Below, piece after piece: positions 43,001 to 51,179 of a DNA stretch of 64,000 nt (its first letter is position 1; every line of letters starts with the position of its first letter). The stretch spans positions 2,604,001 to 2,668,000 of the forward strand of contig WACJ01000126.1 of assembly GCA_008973525.1 (NCBI GenBank), read 5' to 3'. The DNA is from Stenopsyche tienmushanensis (Eukaryota > Arthropoda > Insecta > Trichoptera > Stenopsychidae). Made by a program: the position numbers and the translations under genes. A model generated the notes under the pieces. That model was given only the letters and a program-made list of their open reading frames with translations, did no database searches and had not been told where the DNA came from.

Positions 43001-45367
43001 ATACTAGCCTCCTCCAAGCGCTTCCTCTGCAAAAGAAATAAAACAAAACTGATTAGAATTTATACTATTATTCATATAAAACACAATAAATCTATTTATT
43101 ATTATTATTGGATAAGATTTAAAAAAAAAACAATACATGGTAGTATTGGGATTCCCCGAAATCAAATGGAGTTATATCGATTAACACGTTGAAAAATATC
43201 GCAAAAAAAACTCAAAACGATATTTTTTGTCGCCAATATGGCGACATTCGTTCACTAGACATTAAAACAATTTAAATGCAAATAATAAATAGATTTACTG
43301 CATAAAGATATTAAAACAGAATTGTATCCAAATTTAATGAAAAATGTCATTTTAAACTTGAATAATAAGCCAAATATATTAGGTAGAGCGAAAAGTAATA
43401 AAAATTTCGTCGATGAGCTCTTTCATAGTTAGTTTGTGTTGAGATGTTATAGAAAAAATATTGTTGAAGATAATCCTGTATGAAGAAAACAATCGCTTTC
43501 TTCCGGGCAAACACATATTCCGAGCCTACTACTATCAACACTAAATAAAAAATAAAGAAACTCCTTTTTTGTGTGTGGTGGGATTTTTATTAGAGTTATT
43601 TATCATGAATTGCTCAAACTCGGTCAGATCGTTGTGCTGATCGTTTTTTGTGAACAATCACAACAGTTGGGGATTTGAACCCCTCAACTGCGAATCAACA
43701 ATTCAACACGTTGGTTTTTTGTGAACAATTCGAATTTGCTTAATAAAAAAATGTTTTTCACCAGCAAAAAAAAAATATGATTACTGTTGAGTTGCTTTTT
43801 TTTAATTAAATTTGGATACCTTAGTATTAAAACATAGGTTAACATGATACAATGGTCAGTATTCAGAGAAACGATCGTTTTTTTTAAAAAAAAAAAAAAA
43901 AAACCAACGCTACTCTGATTTTCCATAATGATCTAGCTTGATTCGGCATGATATATTGCATTGTAAATGCATTGCATTTTTTTCATATCAATGATCCATG
44001 CTAAGCTCGATCAAAATCATTTAATACAGTTAAGACTTATTGACATATTGATTAAATTGTGCATTTTTGTTAGGACTTACAGATCTTACAGACTAAATTA
44101 ACATATTTTTGCGTGAGCATTCAGCATGCCGTCATGACATTCAATATTATATTAGCGTTTTTTTTTAATTCAATTAAATATCGAGACATTTCTAAGCCAT
44201 AATTTTGATTGTGTGCATTTTGAGAACAGAAAAGAAACAGTTGATGCATAAGAAAGAAAGTGCAGAATGATATGAAAATGTGATGTAAAATTGTAATAAA
44301 AGGATCAATGTGATCCTTTTTTATTGATTTTTTATGTGCAAATTTAGGTGCGTACATTCATTGTTTTTGTGTGTGAAACATAAAATTTTAGTATGAGATG
44401 TTCATGTTAGACATAGAAGACACATAGAGGATACACTTCACATGGGGATGAAAGGATGACACGTAGACAGAAAGATAGGATAAAGACACTTACTTACGGA
44501 TCAATGTGTGGTAAATAGATAATGACCTATATCTTCTCTAGAAGAGTGTTCGATATATTTCTAATATTTGATGAATGAATTTTAATATTTAAAAAAAATC
44601 TAATTTTTATAAAATTATTAATAAAAAATCTAAATCTAATATTTTTTAAAGTGATAAATTAAAATTTAGATAAATAAAAAATAGATCTTTATTTTTAATA
44701 AAATGGTTTATGATCGATGATACCGCTCGTCCTTACATTGACGGGGTGATGTGGGATAAATAAATAGGTATATATTTCTTTGTCATACAAATTTGTTTTT
44801 CATAAAAGAAAAGGAAATAGAGAAGAAAAAAAGAACAAGAGAAGATTACACAAGAATAGAAATATTTTTGTCTCGAACCACAAATCTAAATCAAAAATAC
44901 TAAAAAAAACTTTTCTAAGAAATATTCTTAGATTTGCACTTTATATCAAAATATGATTAAACATTTATATTTCGTAAAAATTATTCCAATAAATAATGTA
45001 TCTAAATTGATCTATATTTTGTTAGTGTTAAAAGCCAAAGCAATCATGTTATGTACCTTTCATTCGAGGTTTCTTTTGTATACTGCATATTTGGACACAA
45101 ACGGATGGACGGTCATCATCATCAAATTTTTCAACAGCGGTGTGTTTGAAGTGTTCAAATCGAGTAGAAGCCCCCAGGTTTTGCAGCAATTGCGAAGTAA
45201 TTTACATGAGAAAAAAACAATTCACAATAAAATATGATGCAACATAAATGCAATTCAATTCGATCATACATACCAATTGACAATGCGAAAATACATATTT
45301 AAAAAACGAATTCAAAATATAAAAATGCAACGGAACGATTCACTAACCTTACTTCATCGTCCGCCAT
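28057..45367 (-). CDS. wupA: Troponin I (wings up A), with troponin H-like long isoform
   Basis: Inhibitory subunit of the thin-filament troponin complex, which binds actin, troponin C and troponin T and switches off contraction at low calcium. Exons join in frame: 45367-45353, 42747-42619, 42534-42411, one of four 101-nt exons (41987-41887, 41542-41442, 41003-40903, 40591-40491), 37541-37498, 36468-36327, then 33127-33056 with stop, giving 208 residues, the usual length of short insect TnI. The N-terminus MADDE, the [14 protein letters not shown] troponin-C-binding stretch, the [19 protein letters not shown] helix and the inhibitory segment [18 protein letters not shown] are all present. If the last exon is cut at 33083, splicing continues to 29081-28820, 28740-28651, 28572-28477 and 28067-28057, adding a Pro-Ala-Glu-Gly extension (352 residues). 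Introns carry several transposon relics. Splice sites are GT-AG throughout, apart from the candidate microexon. Confidence 0.97.
28477..28572 (-). CDS. wupA: wupA Pro-Ala extension exon 3
   Basis: 96 nt between TTTGTAG and GTGACT. Enters and leaves in phase 1. Encodes an almost pure Ala/Pro run ([20 protein letters not shown], then [11 protein letters not shown]). The composition matches the Pro-Ala-rich tail of insect heavy TnI. Confidence 0.85.
28651..28740 (-). CDS. wupA: wupA Pro-Ala extension exon 2
   Basis: 90 nt between TTTTTAAG and GTACAAC. Enters and leaves in phase 1, so it could be skipped without changing frame. Encodes [20 protein letters not shown] and EAPPAAPAE. Confidence 0.85.
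28820..29081 (-). CDS. wupA: wupA Pro-Ala extension exon 1 (repeat region)
   Basis: 262 nt between GGGATATAG and GTAAAC. Enters in phase 0 and leaves in phase 1. Begins [13 protein letters not shown], then carries tandem units of about seven residues of the form AP(A/P)AEGA or [13 protein letters not shown], repeated through the exon. Acidic residues occur in every unit. Because the DNA repeat lacks stops, both strands are open in several frames here; the minus-strand phase-0 reading is the one that fits the neighbouring exons and troponin H composition. Confidence 0.9.
29606..29617 (+). repeat. G12 homopolymer in a wupA intron (C12 in the transcript)
   Basis: Twelve consecutive G on the plus strand, about 525 nt upstream (transcript sense) of the first extension exon. 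See the complementary run at 36753-36768. Confidence 0.9.
30460..30800 (+). mobile_element. R1-clade non-LTR retrotransposon 3' end
   Basis: Plus-strand frame ending at TAG 30607-30609 reads [19 protein letters not shown], a stop, then [20 protein letters not shown], similar to the C-terminus of R1-clade ORF2 (a MLxSxExW...F..EVxxxKExxERxR tail). The following GGTTTAATGGGTACAATCCT and CCCGTTCCCATAGATTCCCC are R1-like 3' UTR phrases, ending near an A8 run at 30782-30789. It lies inside the last long wupA intron, antisense to that gene. Confidence 0.6.
31370..31830 (+). mobile_element. Second R1-clade non-LTR retrotransposon remnant
   Basis: Reads, across frameshifts, [20 protein letters not shown], then [20 protein letters not shown] and a short tail to about 31760. 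This matches the end of the R1-clade ORF2: the WQxRWDxSxKGRWTHRLIP segment followed by the C-terminal zinc-knuckle-like CxxC...H motif (here partly decayed). The 3' UTR phrase TTTTAGTGGGTAAAAATCCC resembles that of the copy at 30460. Sequence from about 30990 may belong to the same element but is too decayed to be sure. Confidence 0.65.
32851..32856 (-). terminator. Candidate AATAAA polyadenylation signal, short troponin isoform
   Basis: AATAAA on the minus strand about 200 nt after the canonical wupA stop at 33058-33056. Confidence 0.45.
33056..33127 (-). CDS. wupA: wupA canonical last exon with internal alternative donor
   Basis: Acceptor TGATGTTGCAG. Encodes [20 protein letters not shown] and VEA-stop, the standard insect TnI C-terminus. 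An internal GT at 33082-33081 (AAG then GTAAAA) lies after codon AAG in phase 0, the same phase in which the extension exon at 29081 begins, so using it would yield DAQK joined to EGEGG. The short isoform arises when this site is not used. Confidence 0.95.
   Translation of the reverse strand, partial: KKPDWSKGKPGDAQKVKEEEVEA
33481..33961. mobile_element. hAT-type foldback MITE with intact 8-bp TSD
   Basis: Terminal inverted repeats CAGGGCCGTAACTAGG (33481-33496) and CCTAGTTACGGCTCTG (33946-33961) match at 15 of 16 positions. The 8-bp direct repeat GAGGCTAG flanks both sides (33473-33480 and 33962-33969). An 8-bp TSD with CAG-starting TIRs is typical of hAT elements. Inside, 33680-33780 and 33820-33920 are inverse of each other (AGCAGATAATACTTG, GCGCCAGATAAG, ATGCATACC). 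The element is 481 bp and has no transposase. A relative of the left end lies inverted at 63140-63236. Confidence 0.9.
34095..34300 (+). repeat. Dispersed repeat family A fragment
   Basis: Shares GACATAAATCTGGTAGAGAC, TATATAGAAAAGATT and ATGTCAACTGTGTTGAAAA with 18700-18810 and, inverted, with 16120-16260 and 50845-50950. Confidence 0.65.
35421..36097 (+). mobile_element. Mariner-like element with a nested repeat
   Basis: Left TIR CGAGGGTCAACCAGAAAGTA, right end its near complement at 36071-36097; TA flanks both sides. The leader includes GTCGGCCATTTTGTTGAGTT. A transposase N-terminal scrap reads [20 protein letters not shown] (about 35625-35690). From about 35762 to 35945 the sequence is dispersed repeat family C, so that repeat inserted into, or recombined with, the mariner. 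The 3' UTR resumes after 35945. It lies in a wupA intron. Confidence 0.8.
35762..35945 (+). repeat. Dispersed repeat family C, copy nested in mariner
   Basis: Close copy of 26360-26527: ATTTTAACAGCGCCATCTCT, CATACCGACCGATCGCTTCT, GTCGGGAGAGTTGTCGGTTG. It ends at the GAAGGACGT-type core (CGTCCTTCCCGCAGCC). Confidence 0.8.
36327..36468 (-). CDS. wupA: wupA inhibitory-region exon
   Basis: 142 nt. Acceptor TTAATTTCAG, donor GTCAGT. Encodes [40 protein letters not shown] and LEEEDKE. Together with the GKF of the previous exon it supplies the actin-binding inhibitory peptide and the downstream switch and mobile region. Ends in phase 0. Confidence 0.97.
36753..36768 (+). repeat. C16 homopolymer in a wupA intron (G16 in the transcript)
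   Basis: Sixteen C on the plus strand, located in the intron between 37498 and 36468. Complementary in the transcript to the C12 run at 29606-29617. Confidence 0.9.
37498..37541 (-). CDS. wupA: wupA exon after the alternative cassette
   Basis: 44 nt. Acceptor TTACTGTAG, donor GTGAGT. Encodes [15 protein letters not shown] with the last codon split. Closes the coiled-coil arm that pairs with troponin T and starts the inhibitory segment. Confidence 0.95.
39300..40330. other. GC-rich, CpG-rich intronic stretch of wupA
   Basis: 39520-39700 and especially 39880-40150 are much richer in GC and CpG than the surrounding introns. Open frames on both strands follow from composition and show no domains. 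A 17-bp inverted pair GGTGCAAAATCGATTCT (39359-39375) / AGAATCGATTTTGCACC (40124-40140) brackets the region. An intronic enhancer or alternative promoter is conceivable; no exon is supported. Confidence 0.35.
40491..40591 (-). CDS. wupA: wupA mutually exclusive exon, variant 4
   Basis: 101 nt. Acceptor TTTCCATTCCGTAG at 40593-40592, donor GTATTT. Encodes [20 protein letters not shown] and [14 protein letters not shown]. The [16 protein letters not shown] signature matches one of the two b-type exon 6 variants of Drosophila wupA. A second AG at 40581-40580 would shorten the exon by 12 nt; the longer form is preferred because all four variants are then exactly 101 nt. Confidence 0.93.
40640..40790. 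other. GC-rich block between cassette exons 3 and 4
   Basis: Very GC-rich run (GGACGGCCGGGGCGTCGGGC and GGGGCCGGCGGGGGACCG) in the 311-nt intron between variants 4 and 3. It is likely to form stable RNA structure. It may also be a composition effect. Confidence 0.5.
40903..41003 (-). CDS. wupA: wupA mutually exclusive exon, variant 3
   Basis: 101 nt. Acceptor TTTCTTCAG, donor GTAAAC. Encodes [20 protein letters not shown] and [14 protein letters not shown]. Same phase and length as the other three variants; the hydrophobic heptad positions are kept. Confidence 0.92.
41150..41205. other. GC-rich hairpin between cassette exons 2 and 3
   Basis: GTCGGCGGCCCGCCCGCCGAC at about 41153-41173 is a near-perfect hairpin, followed by CGCGCCCCCCGGGGGGGTCG, which also folds. 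It is in the intron between variants 3 and 2. Confidence 0.6.
41442..41542 (-). CDS. wupA: wupA mutually exclusive exon, variant 2
   Basis: 101 nt. Acceptor GGTCTTGTAG, donor GTGCGC (a weak donor). Encodes [20 protein letters not shown] and [14 protein letters not shown]. The YH-RI-LE--KYD-EY-VARK pattern is that of an a-type Drosophila exon 6. Confidence 0.93.
41887..41987 (-). CDS. wupA: wupA mutually exclusive exon, variant 1
   Basis: 101 nt. Acceptor ATGTTTATAG, donor GTAGTA. Encodes [20 protein letters not shown] and [14 protein letters not shown]. The nearest of the four to the preceding constitutive exon. Confidence 0.94.
42411..42534 (-). CDS. wupA: wupA exon (troponin C/T-binding helix)
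   Basis: 124 nt. Acceptor TGCACACCAG, donor GTAATA. Encodes [20 protein letters not shown] and [20 protein letters not shown], then E. Ends with one base of a split codon that every cassette exon completes. Confidence 0.97.
42619..42747 (-). CDS. wupA: wupA exon (N-terminal basic region)
   Basis: 129 nt (43 codons, phase 0 at both ends). Acceptor TTGAAACCAG, donor GTAAGT. Encodes [20 protein letters not shown], then [20 protein letters not shown] and KLR, nearly identical to fruit fly TnI. Confidence 0.97.
43009..43026 (-). CDS. wupA: wupA candidate 18-nt alternative microexon
   Basis: After the strong acceptor TTTCTTTTGCAG the minus strand reads AGGAAGCGCTTGGAGGAG, encoding RKRLEE. Placed between MADDE and AKKAKQ it keeps the phase and gives an N-terminal form I recall from other insect TnI isoforms. 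The downstream site would be a GC donor (GAG then GCTAGT). The nearest GT, four bases on, makes a 22-nt exon that breaks frame. Confidence 0.5.
43030..45350. other. wupA intron, AT-rich, nothing further recognised
   Basis: No extra exon, RNA gene or family-level repeat seen. A poly-A run near 43888-43905 and a small AAAGGATCAATGTGATCCTT hairpin near 44300 are the only structures noted. Confidence 0.45.
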
Positions 45368-45392
45368 TGTGATCTTGGTTTTTTAAGTTGTT
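45353..45392 (-). CDS. wupA: wupA start exon
   Basis: The coding part 45367-45353 reads ATGGCGGACGATGAA (MADDE), the conserved insect TnI start, followed by GTAAGG. Upstream, TTTTTTTACAG at 45393 and beyond is a good acceptor, so the exon begins at 45392 with 25 nt of 5' UTR and requires a further upstream non-coding exon. Confidence 0.93.
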
Positions 45393-46882
45393 CTGTAAAA
45401 AAATAAAAATAAATTAAAATCAAAATATTAAACATGTTTAAATTATATTTTTTAAATGCGAACATAAGCTAGGATCGTTTAATAATTTGTAAATTTATTA
45501 TATCAGCATGCCGTTGTAAATATAAGGCAATAAATAGATTCCAGTAATAATATCCTTTGATAAAAGCCGTTCAATCTTTAGCATCAATTACATTGAATTT
45601 ATAGAACGTCTTCGATACGCTCACTCGGGTGGCTCGCTGGGGCTAGATGAAATAAATCGAACGCAATCGACGATGACAAAATTGTTTGCAGATTTGATGA
45701 AAGATATGAGTGTTGGAATGAATTGAGGGAGACTATGTTGATGAATCAAGTCATATTTTGCCAAAAAATGTTCTTTTATTAGTCTTCCTACGAACTTATC
45801 GATTGATGTGCCATGTAAAGATCATCCACACCGAATAACATATATAGCATATCAAGAATATAGTAGACCATAAATATTAATATTTTCAGATCCAGAATTT
45901 GAACAACAAAATAATCGCATTGAGAAATTTGGGACATTGTATAAACAAGTCTCGTGCCAAGTGTATATTTTTTTAAAATGACCCATTGCGCAATCATATA
46001 AATTTTGTTGTATATTATGTATTTGTATATAGGGATGATAAATTAGATTTTTTTTATTTTTATTAAGACTTGTATATAACCTTATTTAGGTTGGCAGACA
46101 CCGGTGGCTGTCATGGCGTGCGTTAATACTTTGCATATATTATAGATTACAACATTTCGAATTATATTTTCGAATTATAGAATTTGAAGAAGAGGTCAAA
46201 AACTTCGAAAGCTAAGGAATTAAAACATTGTCTTGGAACAAAGATCAAGCTGCACGATGGTGACTCAAATATAACCCGGAATTTTATGTATGTATATGTG
46301 GAATGTGACAAGATCAAAAGCTTCCTATTGGTTCTGAAAAAAAAATGTTCTGATGTGTATTTTGAGTAGAAATGCCATGGCAGTCATATGTCATGTTAAA
46401 ATTCCGTTGACAAGTGATATGATGGCGCTTAGGGAGCTTTTCTTCGAGTCAATCATTGGCAGTCACCAATGGTGTATTGGCAACGATCAATGGCAGTCAT
46501 CGGTTTCTATCTAAATATTCCTATTAAATGCTCATATGTCATTTTAAGATTTTCACTCGTGGATGATATTTGATCTATTGGAAGTATTTAATACAGTTAA
46601 ATATCTGCTGTAAAATGATAAATTGGTATGACCATCATCCAATATTGGGTTCATTTTATGAATGATGATTTGATTTGAAGTCCATATGATGATTGGATAT
46701 GCTTGATTTTATAAAAAATATTTAAACAATTTTAAACCAATAGGCAGTGACTCTTTCATTAAGTCTTCCAATTGAATGAATTTAATGCTAAAATTATTTT
46801 TGATTTTCTTTTTTAATCATCATGTGTCTTAAGAGCTTTTTATTGGCTATGCCCGATGATATTATGTTTACATACGCCCGGT

Positions 46883-46915
46883 TATAAAAAGACGGTAGTT
46901 CCGTGAGTGGTCGCG
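46883..46915 (+). promoter_or_regulatory. TATA box-like sequence on the plus strand
   Basis: TATAAAAAG at 46883-46891 is followed about 30 nt downstream by GC-richer sequence. It is oriented opposite to wupA and lies in its first intron. No gene is recognised downstream. A transposon promoter or chance are both possible. Confidence 0.2.
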
Positions 46916-48148
46916 AGGAGTGCTAACGGCACCAACTGAAATAGAAGCCCTCACCACGCGCCGCCACTGGCTCGCGCCTAATTTGGTCCGTTCGGATGTG
47001 AGCGTCTACAGTTACAGACGCACTGCGTCGGCGGTTCGCAACCGGAGGCACGCGGGTCTTGCGCTCCAAAATATCAATTAAAAAGTCGTAACACCCACGG
47101 GGATGCGAAAATGATACGATGCAAGATCTATATTTAATATTGCGAAAAAAATCATTGATAAATTTGTTGAACATGATATGTTGGGCAATGAGTAACAGAC
47201 AAGCGGAACAAAAATAACAATGGCAAAGAAGTTTTGAACGTTTTCCAAATTTATAAATTATACGACCGCGGTGATTGATGACAGTCGGTCTTATTGCGAT
47301 GTTCCCGCTGGCAAAGTTTTGTCATTGAAGGATGAAGTCAAACGCGGTAAGTGTCTCCTGAAGGGATTCAATCCTGGATAAATTTCACTTTACAAATTCC
47401 CCGACGATATACGAACAGCGTTCGTCGCTTAACTTGATGAATTTTTTACAAATCCATTAGTTACGCGACAAAAAATTACAATATGGAGCAAAGATATGCG
47501 ATGAATTAACCTTGGCCATGATGGAAATAATTTGAGCTGATCATCCGAATCGAAGAAAATGCACGCATGAAAATCAGAGATCGTCGATCAGTTTTAAATT
47601 TAGACCATTGGATCGAAATCTACAGGAAGACGTATGCCACAAGATGGCAACAGCATGTCCCCCATCTATTTTGGTCTTGTGGTTAGAGATACTTTCCACT
47701 ATTCCAAAAATACCACATTTTTACGATCCAATCATTCGATGGGATTTACAGCGTAATTCGATCTAATAAAAGCGAAAATAGACCAGATGGAATTGGAACA
47801 GATTTGAATCATACTCGAGAGCATCAGATATGTATCTGTTCCAAATCTGATTTTTTATAATAATTTGAATGATTGTTGCAATGGAGCAAAGATTCACATA
47901 GGAACATCTGTCGCAACGACAAAAATAGCATAAGGAAGCGAAACAAAGAGCATCATGCATGCATTCCAGTGGATCAGATTCTGCCAAATCGATCTGGATC
48001 ACTTTATTCCCGATCGGCATAACGGCGTGCACATCCATCCAAACACCAAAAATTGGACGCAACATCCAGACGATCCTTTCGCCATCAAATATGCCCGATC
48101 CTTCATCGCTATATTTGACATGTATCAAGTATCACACCGCCAATGGCA

Positions 48149-48158
48149 CTATAAATAG
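48149..48158. promoter_or_regulatory. MEF2-type site CTATAAATAG in wupA intron 1
   Basis: CTATAAATAG (CTATTTATAG on the gene strand) fits the MEF2 consensus YTAWWWWTAR. It lies about 150 nt inside intron 1 from the proposed donor at 48309. A CACGTG E-box is nearby at 48189-48194. Drosophila wupA is known to use MEF2-dependent elements upstream and in intron 1, so position and motif agree, but function here is inferred. Confidence 0.45.
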
Positions 48159-48308
48159 TCGACTTCCTCGAGACACACCAGACAATCGCACGTGTCACCG
48201 GACGAGGGTTGCCTATTCGGAGGCAGAGCGGTCCTAGCTACGTTCACAAAGGGGCGGCAACCCCCCGAGCAGGGTGGCGGCCCTTAATGTTGGAAGTTGA
48301 AGACTCAC

Positions 48309-48332
48309 CCTGATGAAGCACTAAAACACACT
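48309..48332 (-). other. wupA: Candidate wupA 5' non-coding exon and start site
   Basis: On the minus strand, CGAGACTCAGTGTGTTTTAG and GCTTCATCAGG lead into GTGAGT, a near-consensus donor. The TCAGTG is initiator-like (A at 48332). No ATG lies in the short exon. It would splice to the acceptor before 45392, giving a 2.9-kb first intron. The surrounding DNA (48250-48480) is GC-rich, as expected at a promoter. The start position is a guess. Confidence 0.4.
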
Positions 48333-48599
48333 GAGTCTCGCCTGCCCTGGCGGATGCACTGTCCGGAGTGAGGCGCGGCTGCGGACTGCCCGCCCGGGTC
48401 CCGCACATTTTTAGTTTCGCCCCGCACCACCCGCTGGACCAGAAATAAAACAGGAGAACTAGGTGTCGGGCTGGCCCCCATCCGATACGTGTGAACTGAG
48501 AATTCTGTAACTTGAACGTTTCGTGTTTTTCTTGGGCCATATTTTCGCTTGTTTGCAATCCGGATATAGAGCGACAGATAACAGGCGCTTTAAGGGATT

Positions 48600-50400
48600 C
48601 GGATGCTCGGATGCTGTAGATCAGATGGGCGAGACCAGCTCAGATGACTAAGGTGTCGTTAGGCGAAATTTATTTAGATTTAACGACCACAGCCACATTG
48701 AAAGTCACGATACCTGAAACATGCCCTAGTAATTTAGTCAGTCAATCTCAGTATCCAGGCTGATTACACCACTAGTATTTATTTAATACAACTACAAAAA
48801 AATCACATTATTTCCCCATGAAACCTCAACCATTGAGCGTTCATAAAAAAACTAATGTACGATAAGAGGTTTCTTGATCCCGTCACTGAACGAAGAAGGC
48901 AAGAATTAGCGTCTTCTGTTGCGCAACGCATAATTATTCATTTTCATTCAAATAGCCTTAGCTTTATTTAGCAGCTAGCTGTAATATACCGCATTCACAG
49001 TCTGCTATGTAGAAAATCAATCAATAAAATATCTTTCGAGTCCCAAAATACCATCATCACTTTTCCAGCAAATCGTTTCACGACTTTCATGATTTTTTTC
49101 GAAGATCCTCCATATATATTTTTATATATCACCCATAAATTTGTGCAGCAAAATTCCGGATTATATTTGAATCCTCTCGTACTATTTGATTAAATACTTT
49201 AACTGTTCAACTTTGGGATGCAGCACGCTCCAAGTCAAATTTAGATACATCTTTAGACCAAATTTAGATTTACAATAAAAATATCATCGCTCCAAGCTTC
49301 TACTCTAAAACATTACAAAGGATCGCTATCTGATCGCAAAATGTCCTGGTAGAAAAAAATCCAAGATCTTTATTTTATTCAGAAAGAGTGATCCCAGCTA
49401 CGAGACAACTGAAGAACCAGCGGAAAGAATATGGCTTCTCGCAACCAAGGATATATTATAGCCATAAAAACGTACTCAACGTTGATTGGTATCGTTCAGC
49501 ATTCACAGTAAAAGCATTTCTAGCAATATCTTCGAATAAATGTGGCCCAATGATTCCTTTTGCTCAAAATGCAGAAGAAACAGTAACTAATTTGGGAGTA
49601 CACAACTTTGTTAAAACGTATTGTAAATAATTCAGACTTCAATAATTGAAATTTTCTAAGGCCTTTTCTGTAATAAACAGTTTTGGCGATATTCTGTCTC
49701 CTTAGCTTAGTCTTTTCTTTGAGCTAAATATAGCAGCAGCTTTGTAATAATACATGAAAGACGAAGATGCTGGAGAGCAAAGACTACCTTTTAGAATTTA
49801 TGAACACATTGAATTGCTTAAGACGAGATGATCTTGTAAAAATAAGCACAAACGTTTCATCAAAGCAATTTGTTGGGCTTAAAAATAGCTTCGGTCATGT
49901 GATGAAAAATTATGCTGGAAAAGCGTTCGATGAAATCCATCTGTTAACAGTGATATTGTAAGAGCTGTGAAGTGTAATAACTGTCAGAGGGCAGGTTTTA
50001 TAGCGAGGCGTGCGGACGAAAAGTGCTTCAAATTGAAAATGGATCATTGGTTTATTTGGATGGACATTGGCTTTTGTTGAATAAATGATATGTATGTGTT
50101 ATAATGACAGTACAAAAAGCAAGAATAAAATTTCAAGATTAGTCATAATTTTTTATATGCCTCTTTTTTATAATCGCATGATGTTGTGATTTTTTCAATT
50201 GTCATAAATAATATAAAATGGTGTTAAAAAAAAATTACAATGAATTTTCTATAGTGAGTAAAAAAAACATAGGCGTTCCTGAGAAAAAATTTAGTATAAA
50301 TTGGATATTTACTCTTATACAGTCACCTTGGATCGAGTCACGGTTCAAGAAATTTGTATTTTTATTAGCATTGTAATGTGAAAGGAGCTGTGAAATTATT
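48600..50400. other. Intergenic DNA between wupA and AGPAT, unrecognised frames
   Basis: Frames of 80 codons (49388-49630) and 64 codons (49767-49961), both plus, have no domain I recognise and no splice continuity. Otherwise AT-rich spacer. Confidence 0.4.
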
Positions 50401-50439
50401 ATTTTTATCTAATGTATTTTTTTACCGCGTGTACGTACG

Positions 50440-50600
50440 GGGATCCGTTCATGAACGCAGACTATGTTCCGTGGACACGTACGGGCATGGAGTCCGATCA
50501 CGAGGTGTTCATTCGAGGTATCAGCGGTCTGAAAGGTGGACCGGTTGGGTACGCACGCCTTGTAGCTGCTCCCTTTTCTTCTAGGACTACACACCCCCAC
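50440..50600 (+). repeat. Dispersed repeat family D copy (GTCCAACCGGTCCGAATTT)
   Basis: Plus strand here; the inverse orientation occurs at 53900-54060 and 62900-63015. Shared words are TCCGTTCATGAACGCAGACT and GGACCGGTTGGG, with an open frame reading NADYVPWTRTG ... SGLKGGPVGYARLVAAP. Related to the pieces inside mariners at 7341 and 11600, so probably mariner-derived. Confidence 0.6.
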
Positions 50601-50844
50601 AACAGTTAGTATGTATAGGTAGCTTGCATCATATGAGGTACAAAACAATACCTTTTTTGTAACAAATTAAATCTTGCAATTAAACGTGGGCGCTATAAAA
50701 TAATTTTAAATGAAAAAATAAAGATTTTCTTTGGGTTAAAGGGCTATTCTAGTATAAAATTTTGAAAAAGTCAATTTTGTTTTTTTTTTACATATTTTCT
50801 ACTGCTACTTTAACTAAACTACTTTTTTCAACACGGTTGACATA

Positions 50845-51130
50845 CTATCTCAAGTTCTAATTAACTGATTTAGTTAAAATTCCGTACAAACCTTTTCTAT
50901 ATAACCTTCTATTGTTGATACCAGCTTCATGTCAAAAATTTATTTTAACTATTTTCAAAAAAAATTAACGTTAAAAATTAATTTTCGAACAATTTTGTGA
51001 AAATATTTTTTTTTTAAAGTAGGGACTATAGCAAAATCTTTATTAATTAGGAATATTTTTTCTTTTTTTAGTTTAAATGACTAGAAGAGTTGAAGTCGTG
51101 TCAACCACCTGATAAAACACATATTTTTTG
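50845..51130 (-). repeat. Dispersed repeat family A fragment
   Basis: Inverted relative to 18700-18810: ATCTCAAGTTCTAATTAACT, TTTTCTATATAACCTTCTAT and, further on, AGGGACTATAGCAAAATCTT. Confidence 0.6.
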
Positions 51131-51179
51131 TTTCTTTTTTTATTGAACTTGTAAAAACACCCAAAATGTGTACCTCTAG

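Noticed and set aside
43005..43026. 22-nt version of the microexon with a GT donor
   Set aside because: It shifts the reading frame of the conserved downstream exon; the 18-nt GC-donor form keeps it.
47763..48128. 121-codon minus-strand frame in wupA intron 1
   Set aside because: No recognised family, no splice continuity with wupA exons, overlapped by frames on the other strand.
48244..48558. 104-codon minus-strand frame overlapping the proposed wupA promoter
   Set aside because: Low-complexity GC-rich composition, no domain. The embedded donor and initiator-like sequence fit a non-coding first exon better.
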